A DNA stretch of 46,842 nucleotides from Chloroflexota bacterium. Lineage in GTDB: Bacteria; Chloroflexota; Anaerolineae; Anaerolineales; Villigracilaceae. Positions 1-7,686 of the stretch are shown in pieces. The translations under genes and the position numbers were made by a program. Numbering within the stretch: position 1 is the first letter of the stretch; the number at the start of each line of letters is the position of its first letter. The notes beneath the pieces are model-generated. The model made no database searches, was not told the DNA's origin, and was given only the letters and a program-made list of their open reading frames with translations. The stretch covers positions 1-46,842 of the forward strand of contig JAKOVF010000096.1 in assembly GCA_029782225.1 (NCBI GenBank). Reading direction: 5' to 3'.

Positions 1-363
1 GAAGCCCTGCAGTACTGGCGTGCCTTCGAAATGTACGCCACGATCTATTCTCCCTGCAACTCGGGCACTGGTGGGTGTTCGTACGGCACTGCCAGCGGTC
101 TTCGGGCCGGGCGCGGCGTGGTCGCGGTGGACCCTTCGATGTACAGCTATCTGCAGGGCCAGCGTATCTATATCTCCGGCTACGGCTATGCGGTGATCGG
201 CGACATCGGCGGCGGCTACCTGATCGAAGACAACCTCGGCATTTCAAGATACCGCTGGATCGATTTGGGCTTTGACGATAACAACATCGTGGACATGAGC
301 GGCTGGCACACAGTATATTTCCTTGCGCCAGTCCCGGCGTCCATCCCGCCCGCCATGCAATGA
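1..363 (+). CDS. 3D (Asp-Asp-Asp) domain protein, C-terminal part
   Basis: The reading frame is open at the window edge, so only the last 120 residues are seen. They match the 3D domain of cell-wall hydrolases and related MltA-like double-psi barrels: VAVDP, then a strand with GQRIYI and GYGYAVIGDIGGG, then IDLGFDD. The three conserved aspartates (VDP, GDIGG, IDLGF) are all present. In this family the domain usually sits at the C-terminus of secreted peptidoglycan-active proteins, often after LysM, SH3 or G5 domains. Any such N-terminal part lies outside the window. The next gene, an LCP-family protein, starts 9 bp downstream, so a shared envelope role is likely. Substrate and export signal cannot be judged here. 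Confidence 0.8.
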   Translation, partial: EALQYWRAFEMYATIYSPCNSGTGGCSYGTASGLRAGRGVVAVDPSMYSYLQGQRIYISGYGYAVIGDIGGGYLIEDNLGISRYRWIDLGFDDNNIVDMSGWHTVYFLAPVPASIPPAMQ

Positions 364-372
364 TTCGCCAGT

Positions 373-1500
373 ATGACCTCCAACCAGAAGATCACCCTCA
401 CCATCCTCACGATCATCGCCTGCGTCCTGGCGATCTTTGTTGGATATTATAGCGTTCAGGCCTATCACTTCTATGCCTCACAGCCGCTTGGTGCAGCTAT
501 TCCTGCCCTAGCCCCCTTCCAACTTCCCGCTACATGGACCCCTCGCCCCGGTGCGGGACCTTTCAGCACCGTGACACTTGCTCCCACGCTTTCTTATCCC
601 ACTCCAACAGCCCAGACCTACTGCAATGGCCCTTACGTGATGAATATCCTGGCCATCGGCTCGGACGCGCGCCTCAACACCTATAAGTATGGCCTCGGTG
701 ACGTCATCCGCATTTTGCGCGTGGACTTTTCGACGCCCAGAGTGACAGTCCTCGAATTTCCACGCGACCTGTGGGTGCAAATCCCTTACATCTCCGATAA
801 CCTCAACGGGCAGGATCATGAAAAGCTGAACCAGGCTTATCTGTATGGAAACCCGGGCGACGGTTTCGGCTACTGGGATGATCCCTCCGGAGGCTCGGGG
901 TTGATGGCCCTGACACTCGAACAGAACTTCGGTGTGAAGGTCGACCATTACATCGCAGTCAACATGCGTACCTTTGAAAAAGTGGTGGACGCGTTGGACG
1001 GCATAGATGTCACGATCACGGATAAAGAAACCGCCGATGCCACGGACCTTGCCATTGGGCATCACCACCTCAGCGGTGCAGAAGCTCTCAAGGTGGCGCG
1101 CCGACGCGTGGAAGGAGTTTTCGAGCGTGCCAACAATCAGAACCTCATCATGTGTGCGTTGCGCGACAAGATCACCAAACCAAATGTGATCACAAAAATC
1201 CCCGAACTGATCGCCTCATTTCAGGATAATATCCAGACCGACTTTACGCCCGAGCAACTCGGCCAGCTCGCCTGTCTCGGCTCGCACCTTCCACCTGATA
1301 ACATCACCTTTGCAAGTTTCCCCCAGGAACTATTCGTACCCTCGCGCATCTACGATCCTGTCTTTGAGAAAAAGCTTTTCATCTGGGATGTGGACTTCAA
1401 CATCCTGCGCCAGTACGTCGAGGGCTTCAATGCAGGCACGTGGCCCGGCGCTTCCGACTCAAGCGAACCCGACCCATCCACTTCATCCTACTGCCCGTGA
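373..1500 (+). CDS. LytR-CpsA-Psr (LCP) family protein
   Basis: A 375-aa protein with one N-terminal membrane segment (about residues 8-30), a Pro/Thr-rich linker (about 40-82) and an extracytoplasmic LCP domain (about 88-320). LCP signatures are ILAIGSDAR (92-100), GLGDVIRILRVDF, VTVLEFPRDLWVQIP and HEKLNQAYLYG, which carry the Arg/Asp residues that bind the polyprenyl pyrophosphate head group in characterised members. These enzymes transfer glycopolymers from a lipid carrier to peptidoglycan or another acceptor at the outer face of the membrane. The gene follows a 3D-domain gene by 9 bp and its TGA overlaps the GTG start of rsmA (GTGA), so all three are probably cotranscribed. The polymer attached cannot be named from sequence. 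Confidence 0.88.
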   Translation: MTSNQKITLTILTIIACVLAIFVGYYSVQAYHFYASQPLGAAIPALAPFQLPATWTPRPGAGPFSTVTLAPTLSYPTPTAQTYCNGPYVMNILAIGSDARLNTYKYGLGDVIRILRVDFSTPRVTVLEFPRDLWVQIPYISDNLNGQDHEKLNQAYLYGNPGDGFGYWDDPSGGSGLMALTLEQNFGVKVDHYIAVNMRTFEKVVDALDGIDVTITDKETADATDLAIGHHHLSGAEALKVARRRVEGVFERANNQNLIMCALRDKITKPNVITKIPELIASFQDNIQTDFTPEQLGQLACLGSHLPPDNITFASFPQELFVPSRIYDPVFEKKLFIWDVDFNILRQYVEGFNAGTWPGASDSSEPDPSTSSYCP

Positions 1501-2390
1501 CGAACTTCAACATTCCCCCTCTCAACGCGGCTGCGCTGCTCAAGCGTCACGGCCTGCGCGCCGATAAAAGCCTCGGCCAGAACTTCCTGCAGGACTCCGC
1601 CGCGCTTGAGAACATTGTGGAAGCCGCCGAGATTCAGCCGGAGGACTGCGTGCTGGAGATTGGTCCCGGCCTCGGCAGTTTGACGCGTTACCTGGCAGCT
1701 TCTGCCCGAGAGGTGACAGCGGTCGAACTGGACGCGGACCTGCTCCCGCCATTGAAGGCAGTTCTCGCCCCCTATAAAAACGTCCGTTTAATCCACGACG
1801 ACATCCTCAAGCTGGCGCCTTCAGAATTGATCCACCAGCCAGGTTACCTCGTCGTTGCCAATATTCCCTACTACATTACATCAGCAGTGATCCGTCACTT
1901 GCTCGACTCTTCTCTCCCCCAAAACTCGGAGATTTTGGGGGGAGAGGTAGAGAGGGGGGCCAGGCCGCGCCGCGTGGTCCTGACCATTCAAAAGGAAGTT
2001 GCCCAACGCATCTGTGCGAAACCCGGGGATTTGAGTCTACTTGCGTTGAGTGTGCAGGTGTATGGCAGGCCAGAGATCGCCGCGCACATTCCCGCCAGTG
2101 CCTTTCACCCCGCACCGAAGGTAGACTCTGCGATCCTCCGCATTGACATCTATCCTCAGCCTCTTATCCCCTCGCCCCTGCTTGAAGCATTCTTCAAACT
2201 CATCAAAGCCGGCTTCAGCCAGAAACGCAAGACATTGCGCAACTCACTTTCGTCCGGGTTGCACATTTCACCCGCACAAGCAGAATCCCTCCTGACCCAT
2301 GCAGGCATAGATCCCAGGCGCCGCGCAGAGACTTTAAGTATAGAGGAATGGAAAAACCTGGCCGCGCTTGCCAAAGACCCGAATCGTTAA
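1497..2390 (+). CDS. rsmA: 16S rRNA (adenine1518-N6/adenine1519-N6)-dimethyltransferase
   Basis: A KsgA/RsmA methyltransferase of 297 aa that dimethylates two adjacent adenines in the 3' hairpin of 16S rRNA using S-adenosylmethionine. Motifs: DKSLGQNFLQD near the N-terminus, SAM motif I LEIGPGLGSLTR, the acidic loop VELDADL, and catalytic motif IV ANIPYYI (about 121-127). The C-terminal domain has FHPAPKVDSAILRI and FSQKRKTLRNSL, both typical. I chose the GTG at 1497, which overlaps the upstream stop (GTGA); an in-frame start at 1440 would lie inside the LCP gene. Oddity: between HLLD and PRRVVLTIQKEVAQRI sit about 16 extra residues encoded by a palindromic insertion (see the repeat at 1912-1946). 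All core motifs are intact, so the enzyme is probably active. Confidence 0.94.
   Translation: MTNFNIPPLNAAALLKRHGLRADKSLGQNFLQDSAALENIVEAAEIQPEDCVLEIGPGLGSLTRYLAASAREVTAVELDADLLPPLKAVLAPYKNVRLIHDDILKLAPSELIHQPGYLVVANIPYYITSAVIRHLLDSSLPQNSEILGGEVERGARPRRVVLTIQKEVAQRICAKPGDLSLLALSVQVYGRPEIAAHIPASAFHPAPKVDSAILRIDIYPQPLIPSPLLEAFFKLIKAGFSQKRKTLRNSLSSGLHISPAQAESLLTHAGIDPRRRAETLSIEEWKNLAALAKDPNR
1912..1946. repeat. Palindromic (REP-like) insertion inside rsmA
   Basis: Arms CTCTCCCCCAAAA (1912-1924) and TTTTGGGGGGAGAG (1933-1946) are reverse complements apart from one extra G, around the 8-nt loop CTCGGAGA. The G-rich sequence continues to about 1960. It lies in frame inside rsmA at a point where family members have a short link, and it adds about 16 residues without a stop. 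A related CCCCTCTCC/GGAGAGGGG palindrome occurs in an intergenic region at 39734-39759, which suggests a dispersed repeat family. Confidence 0.7.
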
Positions 2391-2397
2391 TCAGGGG

Positions 2398-3321
2398 ATG
2401 GATATGTTTCACTCCGTTGTACTAAGCCGATCTCCGTTTCTGCCGTGGTTCTTAGAGCGCGATAACGGCGAATCAAAGAAAGCGCATTGGCTCGGCCAAA
2501 AGCCGTCTTCCAGCAATCAAGAGGAACGGAACCAGATGGAAGGCGGGAACCGGCCCACACCGCCATCAGAGCCAGGCGGCTATCGTGACCTTGCCAGCAT
2601 TCCGCTGAGTGAGGTGCAAGAGGCCTATGGTTTCCTAGAGAATCAATTGCTGCCGAGTCCCCTTCCCGCCTGGATCGGGACAAACATGTTTTGTGTATTT
2701 GACCTCAGGCAAAAAGCTGATGAATATCGACCACCTGCGATCTTCGGCCGCGTCCGGACATGTCACCCCAGCGATGGATATCTCCATAACATTCAGGTGC
2801 TGGAACTGCTATTCCCCCATCGAGATCGAACACCGGACATTCTTCTTCTCCGCAATGAGGATATTGATCCCAGCCGCCCGGTAAGATCGTACGGCTTGAG
2901 AGTGAGGTTCCTGGCTTCGCCTGAAGAATTGGAGGATTTCAAGCCACATGAACGTCAATTTCTGGAGCAGGGACTGATCCCTGAATTCAGCACCGAATTC
3001 ATTGACCTGCTGCACCTGCGCGAACCGGATCGAGGGACCTATCCCTGGTTCTATGTGGTTGGCTCGCGCTGGTTTGCGTCTATTCCTGAATCAGTGAAGC
3101 CCGAAATCCGGGAGAGTTTGAAAAAGTTGGTGGGTTGGAACACACAGGTCTTCAATTACCACCCAAGAAGCCTGGATCCTGCGATCAGAACGTTGAACTG
3201 GGAACTGGAATTCAGCTACAACTTCACCGAGCATTTTTTGATCGCCCCCGAAACTCCGATGGACGCAATAAGAATTCTTGCTTCCCGTGCCAGCCAGATG
3301 TTTCAGAAACCGACAACGTAA
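2398..3321 (+). CDS. Unrecognised protein
   Basis: A 307-aa reading frame 7 bp after rsmA. I do not recognise a family. It has no signal peptide or membrane segment. After a low-complexity N-terminus (about 1-60, with RPTPPSEPGG) comes a compact, mixed alpha/beta-looking region rich in aromatic and charged residues, including PAWIGTNMFCVFDLRQ, LELLFPHRDRTPDILLLR, TYPWFYVVGSRWFASIP and TLNWELEFSYNFTEHFL. The start at ATG 2398 follows CAGGGG; an ATG at 2536, preceded by GAGGAACGG, is also possible and would remove most of the low-complexity part. Codon use resembles the neighbours. Position suggests cotranscription with rsmA but says nothing firm about function. Confidence 0.65.
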   Translation: MDMFHSVVLSRSPFLPWFLERDNGESKKAHWLGQKPSSSNQEERNQMEGGNRPTPPSEPGGYRDLASIPLSEVQEAYGFLENQLLPSPLPAWIGTNMFCVFDLRQKADEYRPPAIFGRVRTCHPSDGYLHNIQVLELLFPHRDRTPDILLLRNEDIDPSRPVRSYGLRVRFLASPEELEDFKPHERQFLEQGLIPEFSTEFIDLLHLREPDRGTYPWFYVVGSRWFASIPESVKPEIRESLKKLVGWNTQVFNYHPRSLDPAIRTLNWELEFSYNFTEHFLIAPETPMDAIRILASRASQMFQKPTT

Positions 3322-3361
3322 CTGTCCCTGACGGGGAATTCTCTATAAGCGCTGCTCAGGT

Positions 3362-3390
3362 AACAAAAAGCCCCGCGTTGCTCGCGAGGC
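3362..3390 (-). terminator. Rho-independent terminator of the glycosyltransferase operon
   Basis: Read on the minus strand: stem GCCTCGCG (3390-3383), loop AGCAA, stem CGCGGGGC (3377-3370) with one mismatch, then TTTTTGTTA. It lies 27 bp beyond the stop of the minus-strand glycosyltransferase gene, and convergently about 40 bp after the plus-strand gene ending at 3321. Confidence 0.8.
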
Positions 3391-3416
3391 CTGATCGTCA
3401 ATCCAAAATCGTAATC

Positions 3417-4181
3417 CTACCTCTTCTTCAAATCCCGGTAAGTCCACCGCACCTGCCAGACGCGTAATGCAGCTTCCATTTGAATCCGAAAGGACATCTT
3501 CGATTTTCCCCAGCGCCGGTCTGAAAAGTAGATGGGAGACTCAGCAATCCGCAATCCTAGAGAATGCGCGAGGTAAGCCATTTCCACGAGGAATACATAG
3601 CCGCTGGATCTGATCCGCTCAAGGGGCATCTTCGTCAGAGCCTCACGCCGCCACATTCGGTAACCGGTGGTCACATCACGCATGGGCAGGCCAAGAATGG
3701 TGCGCGCGTAGAAATTTGCAAATGCGGAGAGTCCCTTCCGCCAGAGCGGCCAGCGCTCATCGACAGATCCGCCTTTGACATAGCGGGAGCCGGTCACCAG
3801 GTCCGCGTTTGCGAGGCGTTTCGCCATCTCGACCAGGGCCTTGGGATCGTGCGAAAAGTCCGCGTCCATTTGAACAACGGCATCGGCGCCCTCGTCCAAT
3901 ACTCTTTTGAAACCATCCAGGTAAGCAGTTCCCAATCCCAGTTTGCCGGGGCGATGTAAAACCGAGACTCGACCGGGATGCGTCTTCGCCAGTTCATCCG
4001 CAACCTGGCCGGTACCATCCGGGCTGTTATCGTCTACGACGAGCAAACGTAGATCGAGCGGAAGCCCCGCACCGTTCGTTCCCATGGAAGGTAAGGTGCG
4101 GGGAAGCGCAAATAAAGCGGAGACCAGTTTGGGCAGGTTCTCCGCTTCGTTGTATGTGGGCGTAACTATTGTAATCTGCAA
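3417..4181 (-). CDS. DPM1-like family 2 glycosyltransferase (polyprenol monophosphomannose synthase type)
   Basis: A 254-aa GT-A fold enzyme. It has the nucleotide-sugar motif TIVTPTYNEAENL at the N-terminus, VVDDNSPDGTG (48-58), the DxD metal motif QMDADFSHDP (106-108 = DAD), TGSRYVKGG and the acceptor-side motif DVTTGYRMWRREAL. No C-terminal membrane helices follow, so this is the short soluble DPM1 type, which transfers mannose (or glucose) from a GDP- or UDP-sugar to polyprenyl phosphate at the inner membrane face. The start is a TTG at 4181, preceded by GGTGAG and 8 bp after the upstream regulator's stop. It is the last gene of the Roadblock/V4R/regulator operon and is followed by a terminator. 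The donor sugar is not certain. Confidence 0.86.
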   Translation of the reverse strand: MQITIVTPTYNEAENLPKLVSALFALPRTLPSMGTNGAGLPLDLRLLVVDDNSPDGTGQVADELAKTHPGRVSVLHRPGKLGLGTAYLDGFKRVLDEGADAVVQMDADFSHDPKALVEMAKRLANADLVTGSRYVKGGSVDERWPLWRKGLSAFANFYARTILGLPMRDVTTGYRMWRREALTKMPLERIRSSGYVFLVEMAYLAHSLGLRIAESPIYFSDRRWGKSKMSFRIQMEAALRVWQVRWTYRDLKKR

Positions 4182-4189
4182 GCACTCAC

Positions 4190-5044
4190 CTACTTCTTCA
4201 ATCGCAATAGCTCGGTCTTGATTGAGTCTACTTCGGTGAATTTGCCCTTGATCGCATCGATTTCGGCAATCTTCACGAGAAGCCGGCCCGGCCGCTTCGA
4301 GGCCTGTTCTCGATCTTTAATGGGATAGAAATAATCCATCGACTGTTCGAGGCGACTGCGCAATTTGTCCTGCAATGCGCTGAGATTCGCCGGAGGGGCG
4401 ACCAGCACAAAATCAGTACCGCTCAAATGTCCGAGAAAATCGGTCGGGCCGCCAACTTCTCGCATAGTATTCACGATCATCAGGCTGATGGCCCGCAGCA
4501 CATCATCAGAAGCCACAAAGCCATAGGCCTCGCGGAAAGCGTCCATGTTCTCGATGGCAACCAGCAGGACGCCGGAGCCATCCTTCTGAAGGATCTCGCT
4601 CATCCGCTCGTCCACCAGCGCACCTTCGGGCAAACCACTGACCGGGTTGGTGAGCGATCCCTGGCTCAAGCGTTTGAGGGCATTTCGCACGCGCAGACGA
4701 AGTTCCTGGACATCGAACGGTTTGGTGATGTAGTCGTCTGCACCCAGTTCCAATCCTTGCAGGCGATCCGCGCGGTCACGCTTTTCGGTGAGGAAAATGA
4801 TGGGAACCTCAGCGGTCCGCCTGTCGCCCCGCAGGCGTCGTGCAACTTCATAGCCGTCTATATCAGGCAGACGAATATCCAAAATGACGAGATCAGGATG
4901 CACGGTCTGGCAGGAGCGGACGCCGTCCTCGCCCCAGTTCACCGTGAAGACTTCATAGCCTTGAACGCGGAAATACGCGTTCAGCATCTCGGCTACATCG
5001 AGGTCATCTTCGATGATAAGGATTTTGGCTTTGGTTTCTGTCAC
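4190..5044 (-). CDS. Response regulator with degenerate GGDEF domain
   Basis: A 284-aa protein. Residues 6-122 are a receiver domain with acidic pocket EDD (12-14), phosphoacceptor D56 in LVILDIRLPD, and the conserved T86 and K108 (TKPF). Residues about 135-280 have a GGDEF-like fold, but the signature is HLSGTDFVL (about 206-214) instead of RxGGDEF. Diguanylate cyclase activity is therefore unlikely, and a binding or scaffold role is more plausible. The start is GTG 5044. The gene sits 10 bp after the V4R gene and 8 bp before the glycosyltransferase. No cognate kinase is adjacent. Input from the Roadblock and V4R partners, rather than classical phosphotransfer only, is an inference. Confidence 0.88.
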   Translation of the reverse strand: MTETKAKILIIEDDLDVAEMLNAYFRVQGYEVFTVNWGEDGVRSCQTVHPDLVILDIRLPDIDGYEVARRLRGDRRTAEVPIIFLTEKRDRADRLQGLELGADDYITKPFDVQELRLRVRNALKRLSQGSLTNPVSGLPEGALVDERMSEILQKDGSGVLLVAIENMDAFREAYGFVASDDVLRAISLMIVNTMREVGGPTDFLGHLSGTDFVLVAPPANLSALQDKLRSRLEQSMDYFYPIKDREQASKRPGRLLVKIAEIDAIKGKFTEVDSIKTELLRLKK

Positions 5045-5054
5045 GGGTACCCCG

Positions 5055-5690
5055 TTATGACATTGGCTCTTTTTGGATCACAAATTCGCAGACATCATCC
5101 CCAACTGCAACACAACGGGATTCGTTCACCCGGAATTCATTACCGCCTGAAACCCATTTGAGAGATTCCTGCAGCAGACCAGTGGAAATGTAACAGACAG
5201 GCTTATCCGCGCCGGTACGCCCCCAGCAGCAGGGACACTTGTGAATGGTCCAGATCCACTCGTTATCTTTCTCTTCCACGGTTGTGACCTGATCTGATAA
5301 CTGCGTAAAGATTTTTGCAAAGGCCGGCAAGCCAATGCGCAGTTTGGACTGCAGCGGCAAAACGACGAACGCCAGGTCCGCTGCGCCAGCCAGAGCGCCA
5401 AAATTCTTCAAAGCATCAGAGAAGGTTGCCCGTCCCGCGCGCAGCGCCAGGCCGCGCCCGCCGCGAGGGCCGTACATCTCTTCGAGCGCGGAGCCGATCG
5501 CCGAAAGCTCCACAAAGTCAAAACCTTTGTCCAGGTTATCGGGTGGGTAGTTCTCGATGTAATGATTCAACCCGGCCAGATTCAGGATGGCATTCAAACC
5601 GTTTTTGCCCATCACTTCTTCAAGGGATTTGATGGTGATCAGACCGAACTTATTGGGATAATTCAGACCACTTTTTTGAACGGGGTTCAT
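5055..5690 (-). CDS. V4R (4-vinyl reductase) domain protein
   Basis: A 211-aa protein whose C-terminal half (about 110-205) matches the V4R domain, a small-molecule-binding fold found in XylR/PoxR-like sensors and BchJ. Visible features are the cysteine cluster IHKCPCCWGR (CxCC), VCYISTGLLQESLKWV and the terminal signature ESRCVAVGDDVCEFVIQKEP. The N-terminal half is helical and carries GLNAILNLAGL, a pattern seen in Chloroflexota V4R proteins. It has no DNA-binding or catalytic domain. ATG 5690 follows GGAG by 5 nt. It lies between the Roadblock gene (11 bp upstream) and the response regulator (10 bp downstream). Likely role (inference): ligand or metal sensor feeding the regulator. The ligand is unknown. 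Confidence 0.84.
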   Translation of the reverse strand: MNPVQKSGLNYPNKFGLITIKSLEEVMGKNGLNAILNLAGLNHYIENYPPDNLDKGFDFVELSAIGSALEEMYGPRGGRGLALRAGRATFSDALKNFGALAGAADLAFVVLPLQSKLRIGLPAFAKIFTQLSDQVTTVEEKDNEWIWTIHKCPCCWGRTGADKPVCYISTGLLQESLKWVSGGNEFRVNESRCVAVGDDVCEFVIQKEPMS

Positions 5691-5701
5691 ACGGACTCCA
5701 G

Positions 5702-6073
5702 TTAGATCAGTTTCGTCAGGTCTTCGGTGGCGCGACGCATATCGAGGAAAATGAGGCCGAGCTTGGCCTGTTCACGCGCAAGCGCGGTCAACACGGCTTC
5801 CTGTCCCACTGACATCAAAACCACATATCCCTTTTCGCCTTTGATGTAAACCTGCTCAAGGGAACCCCGTCCTAATTCTGTGGCAATACGCTCACCCAGT
5901 GATAGCATGGCGGCAGACATGGCTGAAACGCGGTCCTCTTCCACGCCCTGCGGCAATGCGGAGGCAATCGTCAGGCCGTCTACACTCACAACGGCTGATG
6001 CCTCAATATCCGGAGATGAAGCCTGCAACTCGCGCAGGCGATCCACCATTTGTTGCGTACGTGACTTGGACAA
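5702..6073 (-). CDS. Roadblock/LC7 domain protein
   Basis: A 123-aa single-domain protein. The Roadblock/LC7 fold is shown by ASAVVSVDGLTIASALPQGVEEDRVSAMSAAMLSLGERI, the strand LEQVYIKGEKGYVVLMSVG and the C-terminal helix. Bacterial members (MglB-like) often act as GTPase-activating or dimerising partners of small Ras-like GTPases; no such GTPase gene is in the operon. The start is TTG 6073 after a strong AGGAGGG; an internal ATG at 6049 is weaker. It is the first gene of the minus-strand operon, 69 bp downstream of a good promoter. The pairing with V4R and response-regulator genes suggests a signalling complex. Confidence 0.88.
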   Translation of the reverse strand: MSKSRTQQMVDRLRELQASSPDIEASAVVSVDGLTIASALPQGVEEDRVSAMSAAMLSLGERIATELGRGSLEQVYIKGEKGYVVLMSVGQEAVLTALAREQAKLGLIFLDMRRATEDLTKLI

Positions 6074-6141
6074 CGAACCCTCCTGAAATAATATGAAGGT
6101 CCAGCATTTTTGCCGGATGCCTTCGTCATAAATGCGTAACT

Positions 6142-6170
6142 ATTTTAGAGCAGTGCAACCATTGTGTCAA
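6142..6170 (-). promoter_or_regulatory. Sigma70-type promoter of the Roadblock operon
   Basis: Minus-strand -35 TTGACA (6170-6165), 17-bp spacer, -10 TAAAAT (6147-6142). The -10 lies 69 bp upstream of the TTG start at 6073. The hexamers are near consensus and the spacing is ideal. Confidence 0.8.
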
Positions 6171-6280
6171 GTTTGGGGTTTCCGGGTTTGCAAATCGGTA
6201 AGCCATGAGGTCTGTTAGGCCTTTTGAAGACGATTTTGGACACCAACGGGAGGCAGTATAATCTGCGGACGATAAGGAAA

Positions 6281-7423
6281 ATGATGAAGAAAACCTTTAT
6301 TCTGTTAGTATCCCTGCTCAGCCTTGCCCTGCAGCCTGCTTCCGCGTTCGCACAGGACGCGTCTGCCCCTGAGCCTGACAGCGGCGGGGTGGTCTGTGAA
6401 CCCGCCGTTTATTTGGCTACGCCAGACTATTGTTTGCCGCTTGGCCCATCCGCCTATCTGACTGACCTCGCGCGACTCGGTATGACGATTCCTCCGCGTC
6501 CTCTCCCCGCTTCCAAACCGGACCCAAGCCTGACTCAGCTGCCTTATTTTTATTTCCACCTGGACAAGGACTACGTGCCGATCTACAGTGCTCCCGGGGA
6601 AAAAGGTCCCGGCGCGCAACAATTCCTGCCCGGCTTTGTTTATGTCTCCTACATCGACCGGGTGGATCAAGGCGGCGTCTACTATTTGCTGCCAAACGGC
6701 GGCTGGATTCCCGGCAAGGGTGCGCGCGTTGGTGAAATCTCAGCTTTTCAGGGTCTCGTCTTTTCCTCCACACCGCGCAATTCATTTGGCTGGGCCTTCG
6801 AGCAGATCCCGGTTTTAGTGGGGCCGGGCTACGGTGCAGCACCCACAGGCCGTCAGATCCAGCCGTTCCAGGTCGTGCAGATTTATGCGGTACAACCCGG
6901 CGATGCCACAACTGATTGGTACCTCATCGGCCCGGATGAATGGGTGGAGGGACGGAAGGTGGCGAGGGTAACGATCAACACCACACCGCCGGAAGGCTCC
7001 AACAATGCCTCGCGCTGGATCGAAGTCGATCTGGCTGAACAGACGCTCATGGTGTACGACAATTATCAACTCGTGTATGCCACTGTGGTCGCCACGGGCC
7101 TCGAACCCTTCTGGACTCGCCCCGGTCTGTTTCAGATTCAGCAAAAGAAAGAAACCGAGACGATGCGCAACAACGACCCGACAGATTTCTATTATCTGGA
7201 TAACGTTCCCTGGACCATGTATTTTGACGGCGCACGTGCTTTGCATGGAGCATACTGGCGCACACGCTTTGGCTATCCTCAATCACATGGATGCGTGAAT
7301 CTCTCCGTTGGCGATGCGCACTGGTTGTTCAACTGGGCACATGAAGGAGATTGGGTCTATGTCCATGATCCCTCGGGACTGACTCCAACCGATCCGGCGC
7401 TGTATACGGGCGGCGCGTATTGA
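6281..7423 (+). CDS. L,D-transpeptidase (YkuD family), secreted
   Basis: A 380-aa secreted protein. The signal peptide is MMKKTFILLVSLLSLALQPA followed by SAFAQ, with likely cleavage after AFA. A middle region of SH3-like character (about 90-235) precedes the YkuD catalytic domain (about 245-370), which has WIEVDLAEQTLMVYDNYQLV, H322 in LHGAYWRTRFG and the active-site motif SHGCVNLS with H336 and C338. These enzymes make 3-3 peptidoglycan cross-links or attach proteins to peptidoglycan. I start at ATG 6281 (an adjacent ATG follows), preceded by AAGGAAA and matching the signal peptide; the frame extends to 6224 but that start lacks a ribosome site. The stop overlaps the promoter of tRNA-Asp. 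Confidence 0.9.
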   Translation: MMKKTFILLVSLLSLALQPASAFAQDASAPEPDSGGVVCEPAVYLATPDYCLPLGPSAYLTDLARLGMTIPPRPLPASKPDPSLTQLPYFYFHLDKDYVPIYSAPGEKGPGAQQFLPGFVYVSYIDRVDQGGVYYLLPNGGWIPGKGARVGEISAFQGLVFSSTPRNSFGWAFEQIPVLVGPGYGAAPTGRQIQPFQVVQIYAVQPGDATTDWYLIGPDEWVEGRKVARVTINTTPPEGSNNASRWIEVDLAEQTLMVYDNYQLVYATVVATGLEPFWTRPGLFQIQQKKETETMRNNDPTDFYYLDNVPWTMYFDGARALHGAYWRTRFGYPQSHGCVNLSVGDAHWLFNWAHEGDWVYVHDPSGLTPTDPALYTGGAY

Positions 7424-7448
7424 CGTGCAAATACCCTTATGGTAAACT
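7420..7448 (+). promoter_or_regulatory. Promoter of tRNA-Asp
   Basis: -35 TTGACG (7420-7425), 17-bp spacer, -10 TAAACT (7443-7448), placed 18 bp before the tRNA and overlapping the stop codon of the L,D-transpeptidase gene. Confidence 0.7.
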
Positions 7449-7466
7449 CTGCCCGCTCATAAAGCT

Positions 7467-7540
7467 GGTCCCGTGGTGTAGCGGTTTAACATGCGGCCCT
7501 GTCAAGGCCGAGATCGCGGGTTCGAATCCCGTCGGGGCCG
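7467..7540 (+). tRNA. tRNA-Asp (anticodon GTC)
   Basis: A 74-nt cloverleaf. The acceptor stem is GGTCCCG/CGGGGCC with one G-U pair; the anticodon stem CGGCC/GGCCG encloses loop CTGTCAA with anticodon GTC at 7501-7503; the T arm is GCGGG-TTCGAAT-CCCGT. The discriminator is G, as expected for Asp. CCA is not encoded. The 3' end (7523-7543) recurs exactly at 18329-18349. Confidence 0.96.
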
Positions 7541-7543
7541 CCT
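7523..7543 (+). repeat. Putative att site, tRNA-Asp 3' end (proximal copy)
   Basis: A 21-bp stretch covering the T-arm 3' half, acceptor 3' strand, discriminator and CCT. It is identical to 18329-18349 on the same strand, 10,806 bp away. tRNA 3' ends are classic targets of tyrosine integrases, which leave such direct repeats. The intact tRNA carries this copy. Confidence 0.5.
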
Positions 7544-7550
7544 ATACAGA

Positions 7551-7585
7551 CAACTTGATGTTTTCATCAAGTTGTTTTTCTTTTT
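7551..7585 (+). terminator. Rho-independent terminator after tRNA-Asp
   Basis: A perfect 10-bp stem CAACTTGATG (7551-7560) / CATCAAGTTG (7565-7574) with a TTTT loop, followed by TTTTTCTTTTT. It starts 11 nt after the tRNA end. Confidence 0.93.
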
Positions 7586-7686
7586 ATATAATAGAGTTCC
7601 TTCAGTTCAGGTGCTGAGTAATACTCGCTCCTATTGAAACACAACACGATTGCCATAAAGTGAATTTCTTCTCGTTGAAGCCAGAC

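Noticed and set aside
508..1068. 186-codon open frame on the minus strand opposite the LCP gene
   Set aside because: Mirror of a well-supported coding sequence; no ribosome site and no domain-like pattern.
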